This document shows positions 48,804-58,218 of a DNA stretch of 64,000 nucleotides, one piece after another. The DNA comes from Sphingomonas sp. LY54. Lineage in GTDB: Bacteria; Pseudomonadota; Alphaproteobacteria; Sphingomonadales; Sphingomonadaceae. Numbering within the stretch: position 1 is the first letter of the stretch; every line of letters starts with the position of its first letter. The stretch spans positions 2,634,501-2,698,500 of the forward strand of contig NZ_CP141588.1 in NCBI RefSeq assembly GCF_035594035.1, given 5' to 3'. The notes beneath the pieces are model-generated. The model was not told the origin of the DNA, made no database searches, and worked only from the letters and a program-made list of their open reading frames with translations. Position numbers and translations under genes: made by a program.

Positions 48804-50714
48804 ATGATGGCTTTCAGGAAGTACAGGTTTGGACTGGCGCTCACGCTGAGCGCGGGGGTCCTGCCGCTGGCCGGCGCAGCCGATGCGCAGCAGGTCGAGT
48901 TCAAATACGGCATGCAGCCGCGCGAAGATGCCGGCGCTGCGCTCAACCGCCATTTGAAGACGCTCTCCGATGCGCCGCGCAGCCTGACCGCGCTAAAGGG
49001 CGCCGGCGAAGCCGCGCTCGAGCTCGGCGATCCCCAGGCGGCGCTGACCTTCTTCGCGCGGGCCGAGGAAGTCGCCCCCCGCGACGCCCAGGTGAAGGCC
49101 GGCCTGGGCTCCTGCTTCGTGCGCATGGAGCAGGGCGCGGCCGCCCTCAAATATTTTGGCGAGGCGGTGAGCCTCGGCGGGCGCGAGACCGGCTTCCTCG
49201 CCGATCGCGCTCTGGCCTATGATCTGGTCGGCGATCCGGTCCGCGCCCAGACCGACTATGTCGCGGCGCTGCGCCACCAGGAGGATGCCGAGGTGCGGCG
49301 CAATTATGCGCTTTCGCAGGCGATCGCCGGCAATCGCGAGCCGGCGCTGCAGGCGATCGACGCCCAGCTGCGCCGTCAGGACCGTGCCGCCTGGCGCACG
49401 CGCGCCTTCATCCTGGCCCTGACCGGCGACACCGCCGGCGCGACCGAGGCGACCCGCGCGGTGATGCCCGCCCAGGCCGCGGCCCTGGCGCCCTTTTTCG
49501 CACGTCTCCCGGCGCTGACCCCGGCCCAGCGGGCGATGGCCGTGCATTTCGGCCGCTTCCCGGGCGATGTCGCGGTTGCCGCCCACGCCGACAATTCGGC
49601 GCCGACCCAATATGCCCGGACCGAGACCAGCGCCGGCCGGCCCGACGCCGCACAGGCAGCGCTCGGCCAGCGCAATCCGCCCGCCGCTCCGCCCTCGACG
49701 GCACCGCGCCGGCGTCCGGGAACCGGCGAGGCGCCGCCGAAGCAGGCGCCCAAGCAGACCAGCGCGCGCATGGCCAGGCTCGCCCCCGCCCGCCAGCAGC
49801 AGGCGGCCGCCAAGCCACCCGTAGAGACCGCCGCAGCCGTCCCGGCGCCCGCCAAGGCCGCGTCCGATCCGGCTCCGGTTCGGGTTACCCGGTCGGAGGC
49901 GGCCCAGACCGCGCCCGCCAAGGCAGCGCCTGATCCGGCTCCGATGCAGGTCACCCGGTCCGAGCCCGTGCAGACGGCGCCCGCCCAGACCGCGGCGCCT
50001 CAGCCGCGGCCGGGCTTTGCCGATCTCGCCACGCTCATCCAGTCGCTCCCCGAGACGCCGTCGCCGCAGATCCAGGCCAAGGCCGCCCCGGCGCAGCCTC
50101 CACAGGCCCAGCCCGCACAAGCCCAGCCCGCACAGGTCCAGCCCCAGCCTGCAGCACCAGCGCCGGTGAAGGTGGCCCGCGCCGAGCCACTGCCGTTCGG
50201 CCCGCCGACGGCGGGAACGCCGCCGACCATGGAGGATCTCAAGGAAGATTCGACGATCGCGCCCGCGGTCGAGCTGGCCCAGGCCGCGCCGGCCAAGGCT
50301 GCGCCGCCTAAGGCCCCTCCGGCCAAGGAGGCGAAGGCCACCGAGACCAAGGCCCCGGAGTCCAAGGCCCCCGAGGCCAAGGCGAAGGAGACCAAGGCGG
50401 TCGCCGCCAAGAAGAAGCCCGAGCCCGTCGCGCCCAAAGAGCCGAGCCGAGTCTGGGTGCAGGTTGCCGGCGGCGCCAACAAGGCGGCTTTGCCCAAGGA
50501 GTTCGACCGCCTGAAGGACAAGGCGCCCAAGCTGCTTTCCGGCAAAACGGCATGGACGGCCCCGCTGCGCGCGACTAACCGCCTTCTCGTCGGACCGTTC
50601 AAGACCGAGAAGGAAGCGCAGTCATTCGTGAACGAGCTCACCAAGTCGGGCCTGACGGGCTTCGCCTGGACCAGCCCGGAGGGGCAGGCGGTCGTGAAGC
50701 TCGCCTCGCGCTGA
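48804..50714 (+). CDS. TPR and SPOR-domain envelope protein
   Basis: 636 residues. A signal peptide (AFRKYRFGLALTLSAGVLPLAGAADAQ) is followed by TPR-like repeats to about residue 230 (LKGAGEAALELGDPQAALTFFARAEEVAPRDAQVKAGLGSCFVRMEQGAAALKYF). A Pro/Ala/Lys-rich disordered stretch (about 270-550) and a C-terminal SPOR domain (RVWVQVAGGANKAALPKEFDRLK...RLLVGPFKTEKEAQSFVNEL) follow. SPOR domains bind denuded septal glycan, so a division-site role next to ftsZ is likely. Internal repeats such as VTRSEAAQTAPAKAAPDPAP occur in the linker. Confidence 0.8.
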   Translation: MMAFRKYRFGLALTLSAGVLPLAGAADAQQVEFKYGMQPREDAGAALNRHLKTLSDAPRSLTALKGAGEAALELGDPQAALTFFARAEEVAPRDAQVKAGLGSCFVRMEQGAAALKYFGEAVSLGGRETGFLADRALAYDLVGDPVRAQTDYVAALRHQEDAEVRRNYALSQAIAGNREPALQAIDAQLRRQDRAAWRTRAFILALTGDTAGATEATRAVMPAQAAALAPFFARLPALTPAQRAMAVHFGRFPGDVAVAAHADNSAPTQYARTETSAGRPDAAQAALGQRNPPAAPPSTAPRRRPGTGEAPPKQAPKQTSARMARLAPARQQQAAAKPPVETAAAVPAPAKAASDPAPVRVTRSEAAQTAPAKAAPDPAPMQVTRSEPVQTAPAQTAAPQPRPGFADLATLIQSLPETPSPQIQAKAAPAQPPQAQPAQAQPAQVQPQPAAPAPVKVARAEPLPFGPPTAGTPPTMEDLKEDSTIAPAVELAQAAPAKAAPPKAPPAKEAKATETKAPESKAPEAKAKETKAVAAKKKPEPVAPKEPSRVWVQVAGGANKAALPKEFDRLKDKAPKLLSGKTAWTAPLRATNRLLVGPFKTEKEAQSFVNELTKSGLTGFAWTSPEGQAVVKLASR

Positions 50715-51862
50715 AGCCCTACGCGTCCGATCCGGCGCGCTCGCGCGGCCGGCTCCACGGCGGGGGAGGGGGCGAGGTTCGCGGCCCCCGCGACGCTTTC
50801 CAGCGCGACCGCGACCGGATCATCCACTCGATCCCGTTCCGCCGGCTGCGGCAGAAGACGCAGGTGTTCATCGCGCCCGACGGCGACCATTTCCGCGTCC
50901 GCCTGACCCACAGCCTCGAAGTAGCCCAGATCGGCCGGACGATGGCGCGGGCGCTCGGCCTCAACGAGGATCTGACCGAGGCTTTGTGCCTCGCCCACGA
51001 TATCGGCCACCCGCCGTTCGGCCATGCCGGCGAGGATGCGCTCCAGGAGGCGATGGCGGACGCCGGCGGGTTCGATCACAATGCCCATACTCTGCGCCTG
51101 CTGACGCGGCTGGAGACGCCTTATCCCCACCATGACGGGTTGAACCTCAGCTGGGAGACGCTGGAAGGCCTCGCCAAGCATAATGGCCCCGTTGCGCGAT
51201 CGCCCTGGGCGCTCGCCGAAGCGGATTCCGAATTTCCGCTGGACCTGTCGACCTGGCCGAGTCTCGAGGCGCAGGTCGCCGCGATCGCCGACGACATCGC
51301 CTACGACAATCACGATATCGACGACGGCCTGCGCGCCGGCCTCATCACGCTCGAGGATCTGCTCGATGTGCCGTGTGTCCGCCGGAACTGGGCGGCCGTC
51401 GAGGCCCGCTTCACCGGCATGGAGCGGAGCCGGCTGCTGCCGGAAATGGTGCGCGACCAGATCGGGGCGATGGTCAACGACGTGATCGGCGAGACGGAGC
51501 GCCGCATCGCGGCGTCGGGCATCGCGAGCGCCGACGATGCTCGCGGGTACGGTCGGGCGTTGGTCGGCTTCTCGGATGCGGGGGCGGGCGAGGAACGTCA
51601 GCTTAAGACATTCCTCTACGCCCGCATCTACCGCTCGCCGCGCGTGGATGCCGTGGCGCGCGAGGCGCAGAGGGTGCTGGCGCGGCTGTTCGCGGCCTAT
51701 CGCGACGATCCCGGTCTGCTGCCCCCCGAATGGCGGGTCGAGGGCGACGAAGCGGCCGTGCTGCGCCGGATCGGCGACTTCATTGCCGGAATGACCGACC
51801 GTTATGCGATCGCGCGCCACCAAGAGCTGGTCGGGCCGGTCGAGCTGCCCGAGGGCTTCTGA
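50711..51862 (+). CDS. dgt: dGTP triphosphohydrolase-like HD protein, probable CTG start
   Basis: 383 residues if begun at the CTG at 50711, which overlaps the preceding stop as CTGA. Translation then reads KPYASDPARSRGR...FQRDRDRIIHSIPFRRLRQKTQVF, the conserved N terminus of this family; the first ATG/GTG in frame (GTG at 50864) would remove 51 residues of it. HD-domain ligands are in FRVRLTHSLEV, CLAHDIGHPPFGHAG and ADDIAYDNHDIDDGL. It hydrolyses dNTPs to nucleoside and triphosphate. The overlap suggests translational coupling to the SPOR gene. Confidence 0.85.
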   Translation: MKPYASDPARSRGRLHGGGGGEVRGPRDAFQRDRDRIIHSIPFRRLRQKTQVFIAPDGDHFRVRLTHSLEVAQIGRTMARALGLNEDLTEALCLAHDIGHPPFGHAGEDALQEAMADAGGFDHNAHTLRLLTRLETPYPHHDGLNLSWETLEGLAKHNGPVARSPWALAEADSEFPLDLSTWPSLEAQVAAIADDIAYDNHDIDDGLRAGLITLEDLLDVPCVRRNWAAVEARFTGMERSRLLPEMVRDQIGAMVNDVIGETERRIAASGIASADDARGYGRALVGFSDAGAGEERQLKTFLYARIYRSPRVDAVAREAQRVLARLFAAYRDDPGLLPPEWRVEGDEAAVLRRIGDFIAGMTDRYAIARHQELVGPVELPEGF

Positions 51863-51864
51863 CG

Positions 51865-52521
51865 ATGCGCATCGCGCTGATCGGCGCCACCGGGCTGGTC
51901 GGTTCGGCGCTTCTCGATCAGCTGCTCGCCACGGGGGATGTCGAGGTTCATTCCATCTCGCGTCGGCCCAGCGGCCGAGCCCACCGACGCCTGCAGGAGC
52001 ACGTGGCGCTGCCGGAGCGATGGCCGGAGATTGCGGGCGGGATCGGCGCGAACGCCGCTGTCTCGACGCTCGGGACTACGATGCGCGCGGCCGGCTCGCA
52101 GGCCGCGTTCCGCGCGGTCGATCTGGAGATGGTCGTGGCGTTCGCCGCTGCCGCTCGCGCGGCCGGTGTGGGTCGCATGGTCGCCGTCTCATCGGTCGGC
52201 GCCGATGCGGGTTCGCGCAATTTCTACCTGCGCACCAAAGGCGAGATGGAGCAGTCCCTCGAAGCCCTGGACTTCGCCCGGCTCGACATTCTCCAGCCCG
52301 GACTGCTGCGCGGCGAAAGGGCAGCCGAGCCCCGGCCTGCCGAGCGCCTCGGCACCTTGCTCAGCCCGCTGACCAATCTCCTCCTGCGCGGACGGCTCGA
52401 CCGTTTCGCCGCGATCGACGCGAATATCGTGGCAGCAGCCGCCGCCTCGGCGCTACAACAAGGGCCGCCCGGCCTCTACACGCACGACAATCGCGCGATC
52501 CGGCATCTGGCCGGGCGATAG
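51865..52521 (+). CDS. NAD(P)-binding atypical SDR (NmrA/YbjT-like) protein
   Basis: 218 residues with MRIALIGATGLVGSALLDQLLATGDVEVHSISRR (Rossmann GxTGxxG loop), ISTLGTT-like AAVSTLGTTMRAAGSQAAFRAVDLEMVVAFAAAARAAGVGRMVAVSSVGAD and FYLRTKGEMEQSLEALDFARLDILQPGLLRG. This is the atypical short-chain dehydrogenase group close to human HTATIP2/TIP30. Substrate unknown. It begins 2 nt after dgt. Confidence 0.8.
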   Translation: MRIALIGATGLVGSALLDQLLATGDVEVHSISRRPSGRAHRRLQEHVALPERWPEIAGGIGANAAVSTLGTTMRAAGSQAAFRAVDLEMVVAFAAAARAAGVGRMVAVSSVGADAGSRNFYLRTKGEMEQSLEALDFARLDILQPGLLRGERAAEPRPAERLGTLLSPLTNLLLRGRLDRFAAIDANIVAAAAASALQQGPPGLYTHDNRAIRHLAGR

Positions 52522-52586
52522 GCGCCGCTTCAAATCGCCGCGCGCATCGTCTAAGGCCCCGCCTTTCCAGCTTACGGATGTGACCA

Positions 52587-54317
52587 TTGACCCTTTACGC
52601 ACGCTTCGCCGCGCATATCGACGCCATCCTCGACCAGCTCGAAGCGGAAGGGCAACTGCCCGCCGGTCTTTCGCGCAAGGCGGTGGCGGTGGAGCCGCCG
52701 CGCGACGCCGCGCATGGCGATCTCGCGACCAATGCGGCGATGGTCCTGGCCAAGCCGGCCGGCAGCAATCCGCGCGCGGTCGCCGGCCTGATCGCGCCTA
52801 AGCTCGAACTGCTGGACGAGGTCGCAGGCGTCGAAGTCGCCGGCCCCGGCTTCATCAACATCCGGTTGAAAGGCGACGTCTGGCGGGAAGAGCTCGGCAC
52901 CATCCTGTCCGACGGTGCGCAATATGGCGCCTCCACGATGGGCCGGGACCAGCGCGTCAATGTCGAATATGTCTCGGCCAACCCGACCGGTCCGATGCAC
53001 ATGGGCCATTGCCGCGGCGCGGTCGTCGGCGATGCGCTCGCCAGCTTGCTCGAATATGCCGGTTACAAGGTCACCCGCGAATATTATGTCAACGATGCCG
53101 GCGGCCAGGTCGACGTGCTCGCTCGCTCGGCGCACCTCCGCTACCGCGAGGCGCTGGGCGAGGATATCGGGGACATCCCGGAAGGCCTCTATCCGGGCGA
53201 CTATCTGAAGCCGGTCGGCGCCAAGCTCGCGGCCGAGCATGGCGACCGCTTCGTCGGCAAGCCCGAGGGCGAATGGCTGGTGCTGTTCCGCAAGGAAGCC
53301 GTCGCGGCGATGCTGGTGATGATCAAGGACGATCTCGCCCTGCTCGGCATCCACCACGACCTGTTCTCGTCCGAGGCCGAGCTTCAGGCGGAAGGCAAGC
53401 CTGCCGCTGCCGAGGCATGGCTGCGCGAGCGCGGCTTCGTCTATGACGGCGTGCTCGAGGCGCCCAAGGGCGAGACGCCCGACGATTGGGAGCCGGTCGA
53501 GCTCCCCCTGTTCCGCGCCACCCAGTTCGGCGACGACCAGGACCGAGCGATCAGGAAGTCGGACGGCAGCTGGACCTATTTCGGGGCCGACCTCGCTTAC
53601 CATTTCCAGAAGGCGCAGAATGCCGACCAGTTGATCGACATCTGGGGCGCGGATCATGCCGGCACGGTCAAGCGGATCAAGGCCGCGGTCGCGGCGCTGA
53701 CCGAAGGCAAGACGCCGTTCGACGTGAAGCTGGTGCAGATGGTGCGGCTGCTGCGCGGCGGCGAGCCGGTCAAGATGTCGAAGCGCGCGGGCAATTTCGT
53801 GACGCTCGCCGACGTCGTCAACGAGGTCGGCAAGGACGTGGTGCGGTTCACGATGCTGACCCGCAAGGCCGACGCGCAGATGGACTTCGACTTCGCCAAG
53901 GTGGTCGAGGCCTCGCGCGACAACCCGGTATTCTACGTCCAATATGCCCATGCTCGCATCTCGTCGCTCCATCGCCGCGCCAAGGAAGAAGGCGTCGATA
54001 TCTCGGCGCCAGCCGATCTTTCGCTGCTCGACGAGGATGAGCTGAGCCTGATCAAGCTTGCCGCCCAGCTCCCCCGCATCGTCGAGAGCGCGGCCTCGGC
54101 GCACGACCCGCACCGCATCGCTTTTTATCTCAATGACCTGGCTGCCGCGTTCCACGCCCAGTGGAACAAAGGTAACGACGATCCCGCCAGGCGTTTCCTC
54201 GTGGCACAGAATCCCGATCTGACACGGGCCCGGCTGGAATTGGCGTCGGCAATCGGGCAAGTTGTTCGCAACGGCCTGGCCATCATGGGAGTGGCCGCTG
54301 CCGAGGAGATGCAGTGA
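52587..54317 (+). CDS. argS: Arginine--tRNA ligase
   Basis: 576 residues from a TTG. The N-terminal Add1 domain precedes the class I core, with [50 protein letters not shown] (HMGH equals HIGH) and [16 protein letters not shown] (KMSK). A C-terminal anticodon-binding domain ([23 protein letters not shown]) completes it. It charges tRNA-Arg and is coupled to the SPOR gene downstream by a stop/start overlap. Confidence 0.97.
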   Translation: MTLYARFAAHIDAILDQLEAEGQLPAGLSRKAVAVEPPRDAAHGDLATNAAMVLAKPAGSNPRAVAGLIAPKLELLDEVAGVEVAGPGFINIRLKGDVWREELGTILSDGAQYGASTMGRDQRVNVEYVSANPTGPMHMGHCRGAVVGDALASLLEYAGYKVTREYYVNDAGGQVDVLARSAHLRYREALGEDIGDIPEGLYPGDYLKPVGAKLAAEHGDRFVGKPEGEWLVLFRKEAVAAMLVMIKDDLALLGIHHDLFSSEAELQAEGKPAAAEAWLRERGFVYDGVLEAPKGETPDDWEPVELPLFRATQFGDDQDRAIRKSDGSWTYFGADLAYHFQKAQNADQLIDIWGADHAGTVKRIKAAVAALTEGKTPFDVKLVQMVRLLRGGEPVKMSKRAGNFVTLADVVNEVGKDVVRFTMLTRKADAQMDFDFAKVVEASRDNPVFYVQYAHARISSLHRRAKEEGVDISAPADLSLLDEDELSLIKLAAQLPRIVESAASAHDPHRIAFYLNDLAAAFHAQWNKGNDDPARRFLVAQNPDLTRARLELASAIGQVVRNGLAIMGVAAAEEMQ

Positions 54318-55027
54318 TGACCGACATTCGCTCCGATGAAACGACGCCGCTGGACGACGGCGATCGTCTGCCCTGGCTCGAGGCCGTTGAGGAAGACGAG
54401 AAGGCCGAGGGTCCCTCCGCCGCCAAGCTGATCGCCTTTGTCGTCATCGGCCTGGCCGCGATCGGCCTGATCGTGGGCGGCCTGTTCTGGATGAGCAACC
54501 GCTCGGCGCCGGGCCCCGAAGGGGAGGCCGAACTGATCGCGGCGCCCGAGGGCGACTATAAGGTGAAGCCACAGGATCCGGGCGGCATGGAAGTCGAGGG
54601 CAAGGGCGATACCTCCTTCGCCGCGAGCGTGGGCGGCGAGCCGTCGGGCGCGATCGACGTGAACGCCGTGCCCGAAGCCCCGGTCCAGAAGGCAGCGCCG
54701 GCGCCGGCTCCGAAGGCAGCGGCTCCGGCCCCTGCGCCTGCTCCGGTTCGCGCACCCGCTCCAGCGCCCGCACCGGCCCCGGCCCCGGCGGCATCGGCCG
54801 GCGGCGCGACCATTCAGCTCGGCGCCTTTTCGAGCCAGAGCGGCGCGAACAATGCCTGGAAGGCGCTGTCCGGCCGCTTCAAATATCTTGCGCCGCTCAC
54901 TTACTCGGTTACGCCCGTCGAGCGCGGCGGCCGGACGCTCTACCGCCTGCGGGCGAGCGGCCCCAATGCCGTGAACCTCTGCGGACGTCTTCGCGTTGCC
55001 GGCGAGACCTGCGAGCGCGTGAACTGA
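54317..55027 (+). CDS. Inner-membrane SPOR-domain protein
   Basis: 236 residues. One membrane helix (about 38-60, AKLIAFVVIGLAAIGLIVGGLFWM), an Ala/Pro linker rich in A-P repeats, and a C-terminal SPOR domain (GGATIQLGAFSSQSGANNAWKALSGRFKYLAPLTYSVTPVERGGRTLYRLRASGPNAVNLCGRLRVAGETCERVN) with two cysteines that may pair. It probably binds septal peptidoglycan. A GTG at 54314 is an alternative start. argS - SPOR - nagZ is a conserved alphaproteobacterial order. Confidence 0.85.
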   Translation: MTDIRSDETTPLDDGDRLPWLEAVEEDEKAEGPSAAKLIAFVVIGLAAIGLIVGGLFWMSNRSAPGPEGEAELIAAPEGDYKVKPQDPGGMEVEGKGDTSFAASVGGEPSGAIDVNAVPEAPVQKAAPAPAPKAAAPAPAPAPVRAPAPAPAPAPAPAASAGGATIQLGAFSSQSGANNAWKALSGRFKYLAPLTYSVTPVERGGRTLYRLRASGPNAVNLCGRLRVAGETCERVN

Positions 55028-55072
55028 GTACGGCCCGGCGCGCACCGCCGCGCCGGGTCTTATGGAGAGAAG

Positions 55073-56080
55073 ATGCAGTCCGCTATCTATGGTTTTTCGG
55101 GCCCGCGCCTGACGGCGGATGAGCGGGATTTCTTTCGCGACGCCAATCCCGCCGGCTACATCCTGTTTCGGCGCAACGTCGAGGATCGCGAACAACTGCG
55201 GGCGCTGACCGACGAACTGCGGGCCCTCCACGGCCGCGACGACGTGCCAGTCCTAATCGACCAGGAGGGCGGCCGCGTCGCGCGGATGCAGCCCCCGGTT
55301 TGGCCCGCGTTCCCGCCGGGCGGGCGCTTCGCCGACCTCTACCGGGTCGCTCCGGCGAGCGCGATCGAGGCGATGCAGGCCAATGCGCAGGCGCTGGCCG
55401 TCATGCTGCGCGAGGTCGGGATCAACGTCGATTGCCTGCCCCTGCTCGACGTGCGCCAGCCCGGCGCCCACGACATCATCGGCGACCGCGCCCTGGGCTC
55501 GGAGCCGATGCAGGTGGCAGCACTCGGCCGCGCGACGATCGAGGGGCTGCGCGCCGGCGGCGTGGTCGGCGTCGTCAAGCATATGCCCGGCCACGGCCGC
55601 TCGATGAGCGACAGCCATGTCGAGCTTCCCGTCGTCAACGCGTCGGCCGAGGAATTGGAGAGCGACATCGAGCCGTTCCGCACGCTGGCGAACGCGCCGA
55701 TGGGAATGACCGCGCACGTCGTCTACACCGCGTGGGACGCGGAACGCCCGGGCAGCCTGTCGCCGGTGGTGATCGGCGAGATCATCCGCGGCCGCATCGG
55801 CTTCGACGGTCTCCTGATGTCCGACGATCTCGGCATGCATGCGCTGAGCGGCGGATTCGACACGCGCGCCCGCGGCGTCCTCGCGGCGGGCTGCGATCTC
55901 GCCCTCCATTGCTCTGGCGTCATGGACGAGATGGTGGCGGTTGCCGAGGGCGTCGGCGCCATGCCGGAAATTGCGCGGCAGCGGCTCGCCCGGGCGATGA
56001 CAACGATCGCCGACGCCGCCGATGCCGCCCCCTTTGAGGAACTCGCGGCCAAGCGCGATTCGCTGCTCGCTTACGCCTGA
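55073..56080 (+). CDS. nagZ: Beta-N-acetylhexosaminidase NagZ (GH3)
   Basis: 335 residues. GH3 signatures: GYILFRRNVEDREQLRALTDEL, VLIDQEGGRVARMQPP, the NagZ loop KHMPGHGRSMSDSHVELP with catalytic His, and the nucleophile Asp in LLMSDDLGMHAL. It cleaves GlcNAc-anhydroMurNAc peptides in cytosolic peptidoglycan recycling. It lies 45 nt after the SPOR gene. Confidence 0.95.
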   Translation: MQSAIYGFSGPRLTADERDFFRDANPAGYILFRRNVEDREQLRALTDELRALHGRDDVPVLIDQEGGRVARMQPPVWPAFPPGGRFADLYRVAPASAIEAMQANAQALAVMLREVGINVDCLPLLDVRQPGAHDIIGDRALGSEPMQVAALGRATIEGLRAGGVVGVVKHMPGHGRSMSDSHVELPVVNASAEELESDIEPFRTLANAPMGMTAHVVYTAWDAERPGSLSPVVIGEIIRGRIGFDGLLMSDDLGMHALSGGFDTRARGVLAAGCDLALHCSGVMDEMVAVAEGVGAMPEIARQRLARAMTTIADAADAAPFEELAAKRDSLLAYA

Positions 56081-56119
56081 GGCGGAAGTTATCGCGCCGA
56101 GCCTACAGTTCAGGAGTGT

Positions 56120-56461
56120 GTGTTGAACATTGCCGACCGTTATGCCGCCGTGAAGACGGCCATGTCCGACATTACGGGCGCGCAGGAAGACCTGCTCCAC
56201 GTCCATTTCGGCCTCTTGATCTTCGTCGTCGCCGCCGTGGCGCTCGGCAAGCGGCTGCATTCGCCGCTGCCGGTGCTGGTCGTCTGGGTCTTCGCGGTGA
56301 CGAACGAGATCGTCGACCGATTCGCCGCTGGCTGGGTGCTCGAAGGCTCGACCCTCGACATCCTCAACACGGTGATCTGGCCGACCGTGATCTATTTCGT
56401 CGCGCGCTACCGCAGCGCCCGCGCTGCCGCCCAGCCCGGGGCCGCAGTCGCCGCCGAATAG
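56120..56461 (+). CDS. Small membrane protein, unknown
   Basis: 113 residues with two or three hydrophobic stretches (FGLLIFVVAAVALGKRL, PLPVLVVWVFAVTNEIVDRF, TVIWPTVIYFVARY). The pattern is like small VanZ-type or similar membrane proteins, but no family is certain. AGGAG at 56112-56116 is 3 nt from the GTG at 56120 and 6 nt from the TTG at 56123; the latter may be the true start. Confidence 0.6.
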   Translation: MLNIADRYAAVKTAMSDITGAQEDLLHVHFGLLIFVVAAVALGKRLHSPLPVLVVWVFAVTNEIVDRFAAGWVLEGSTLDILNTVIWPTVIYFVARYRSARAAAQPGAAVAAE

Positions 56462-56687
56462 GCTCGTGGCGGCCCGCAGGCGCCCGCTCATCTCCGGTTA
56501 ACGGGGGATCGGCATAAGTCGCCGCCGTCCCTTGAAGGGGCCTGTATGCGTCAGGAGCGCGGCATCTCGGTCCTTCTGGTTCGGGTTGCCGCGCTCCGCT
56601 CGTACCCTGGCGCCGCCCGGCCCCGACCCGGTTGCGTAACGAGCCTTCGAAACCTACGTCCCGCTCTCATCCGATGACGAGGGACTC

Positions 56688-57398
56688 ATGGCCGACCTTT
56701 CCCAATTCCCGATCACGCGCCGCTGGCCGGCGCAGCATCCCGACCGGATCCAGCTTTATTCGCTGCCGACTCCCAACGGCGTGAAAGTCTCGATCGCGCT
56801 CGAGGAGATGGAGTTGCCCTACGAGCCCCACATGATCGACATCGGCGCGAACGAGACCTGGACCGACGAATATCTCTCGCTCAATCCGAACGGCAAGATC
56901 CCCTCGATCATCGATCCTAACGGTCCGGGCGGGAAGCCGTTCGGCCTGTTCGAATCCGGCGCGATCCTGCTCTATCTCGCCGAGAAGAGCGGCCGCTTCC
57001 TCGCCGCCGATCCGGCGCTGCGCTACGAGACGATACAGTGGGTCTTCTTCCAGATGGCGGCGATCGGCCCGATGTTTGGGCAGGTCGGCTATTTCCACAA
57101 GTTCGCGGGCCGCGAGCTGGAGGACAAGCGCCCGCTGGAGCGCTACGTCGCGGAATCGAAACGCCTGCTCGGCGTCCTCGAGACTAGGCTCGAGGGCGGC
57201 ACCTGGCTGATGGGCGAGGAATACAGCATCGCCGACATCGCGACATTGGGCTGGGTGCGCAACCTCAACGGCTTCTACGAAGCGGGCGAGCTGGTCGAGT
57301 TCGACCGGCTGAAGAACGTCCCGGCGTGGCTCGAACGCGGCCTCGCGCGGCCGGCGGTGCAGCGCGGCCTGGAGATACCGGCCAGGCCGCAGGGGTGA
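56688..57398 (+). CDS. Glutathione S-transferase, YfcG/YghU (Nu-class) type
   Basis: 236 residues: thioredoxin-fold half RIQLYSLPTPNGVKVSIALEEMELPYEPHMIDIGANETWTDEYLSLNPNGKIPSIIDPNGPGGKPFGLFESGAILLYLAEKSG, then an all-helical half with NLNGFYEAGELVEFDRLKNVPAWLERGLARPAVQRGL. The T-P-N-G-x-K-V start and NPNGKIP are typical of the disulfide-bond oxidoreductase group YfcG/YghU rather than classical detoxifying GSTs. It overlaps the next gene by 4 nt. Confidence 0.9.
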   Translation: MADLSQFPITRRWPAQHPDRIQLYSLPTPNGVKVSIALEEMELPYEPHMIDIGANETWTDEYLSLNPNGKIPSIIDPNGPGGKPFGLFESGAILLYLAEKSGRFLAADPALRYETIQWVFFQMAAIGPMFGQVGYFHKFAGRELEDKRPLERYVAESKRLLGVLETRLEGGTWLMGEEYSIADIATLGWVRNLNGFYEAGELVEFDRLKNVPAWLERGLARPAVQRGLEIPARPQG

Positions 57399-57778
57399 AG
57401 CCGGCGCTGCGTCTGCCTTTGCGGGTAGCGGCCTGCTATGCAGGCGGGATCGCGGCGGCAGTGTTGCTGACGGCGCCGCTGCGGACGGCCGACCCGCTCG
57501 CGCCACGCCTGCTTTTCACCAGCCTGCTGCTCGGCCTGCCGCTGCTGCTGGCCGCGGTCGCGGGCGCCATTGTCTGGCGGCGCAGCGTGACGGCTTATCC
57601 CGCGCGCTGGGCGGTGCTGGCGCTGTGCGCAGCGACCGTGATCGTGGCGCTGGCTTTCGTCCTGCTCGGGCACCGCGCCGACGGCATCGCGCGCTTTGCC
57701 GCTTTGTGGTCGGGGCTGTGCGCCGCCTGCGCTTCATTGCTCTTCGTGGCGTGGAGCCGCTTCAGCCCAATCGAGTGA
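57395..57778 (+). CDS. Four-helix small membrane protein, unknown
   Basis: 127 residues from the GTG at 57395 (GTGA overlap with the GST stop). It has about four hydrophobic helices (LRVAACYAGGIAAAVLL, LLFTSLLLGLPLLLAAVAGAIVW, WAVLALCAATVIVALAFVLLG, FAALWSGLCAACASLLFVAW). No family is recognised. Confidence 0.6.
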   Translation: MKPALRLPLRVAACYAGGIAAAVLLTAPLRTADPLAPRLLFTSLLLGLPLLLAAVAGAIVWRRSVTAYPARWAVLALCAATVIVALAFVLLGHRADGIARFAALWSGLCAACASLLFVAWSRFSPIE

Positions 57779-57781
57779 GGA

Positions 57782-58093
57782 TCAGGCCGAGAGCGCGCAC
57801 ACCACCGACGACTTGGTCACGACCTCGACGATCTCGGGATCGTCGAGCTGGCGCACGCGGCTGATGAACCGGCCGGCGGTGAGCTTGCCCTTCTCGTCCT
57901 TGAGGCTGTCGGCAAGGTCGGAGATTTTCTGCAGCTGGAGCAGGCTGAGCCTGTCGACCCACCTTTCGGCCATGCACTCGGCCATCTGCCGCGACAGGCC
58001 CGCTTCGGCGAGGCGCGAGGCGACCCGGCCCTCGAACGGCTGGGCGCAGGCGGCGAGCGCGGCGAGCGGAAGAAGCAGGGTGGCGGTGCGCAT
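57782..58093 (-). CDS. Small secreted/lipoprotein, unknown
   Basis: 103 residues. MRTATLLLPLAALAACAQPFEG has a lipobox (L-A-A-C), followed by a helical mature part, VASRLAEAGLSRQMAECMAERWVDRLSLLQLQKISDLADSL, and ISRVRQLDDPEIVEVVTKSSVVCAL. Cys near positions 41 and 100 could form a disulfide. It converges with the membrane gene with 3 nt between stops. Confidence 0.68.
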   Translation of the reverse strand: MRTATLLLPLAALAACAQPFEGRVASRLAEAGLSRQMAECMAERWVDRLSLLQLQKISDLADSLKDEKGKLTAGRFISRVRQLDDPEIVEVVTKSSVVCALSA

Positions 58094-58218
58094 ATGGGGA
58101 TCCTTGGTCAGGACCCGGCGCTAGCCCGGAACGCCGCGCTTTCCAACCCGCCTGGCAATTGGGGCTTGGATCGAAGTGCGCGTCGTGCTGTTGAGGCGGG
58201 AAGAGGGAGAGCGGAACT

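Noticed and set aside
49600..50450. Tandem DNA repeat in the SPOR protein gene
   Set aside because: The repetition reflects Ala/Pro/Lys-rich linker codons (for example AQPAQAQPAQ) in a normal disordered linker rather than an independent repeat element.
56546..56677. A 43-residue open frame between the small membrane gene and the GST
   Set aside because: Arg/Leu/Pro-rich translation, no ribosome-binding site and no family resemblance; likely chance in GC-rich DNA.
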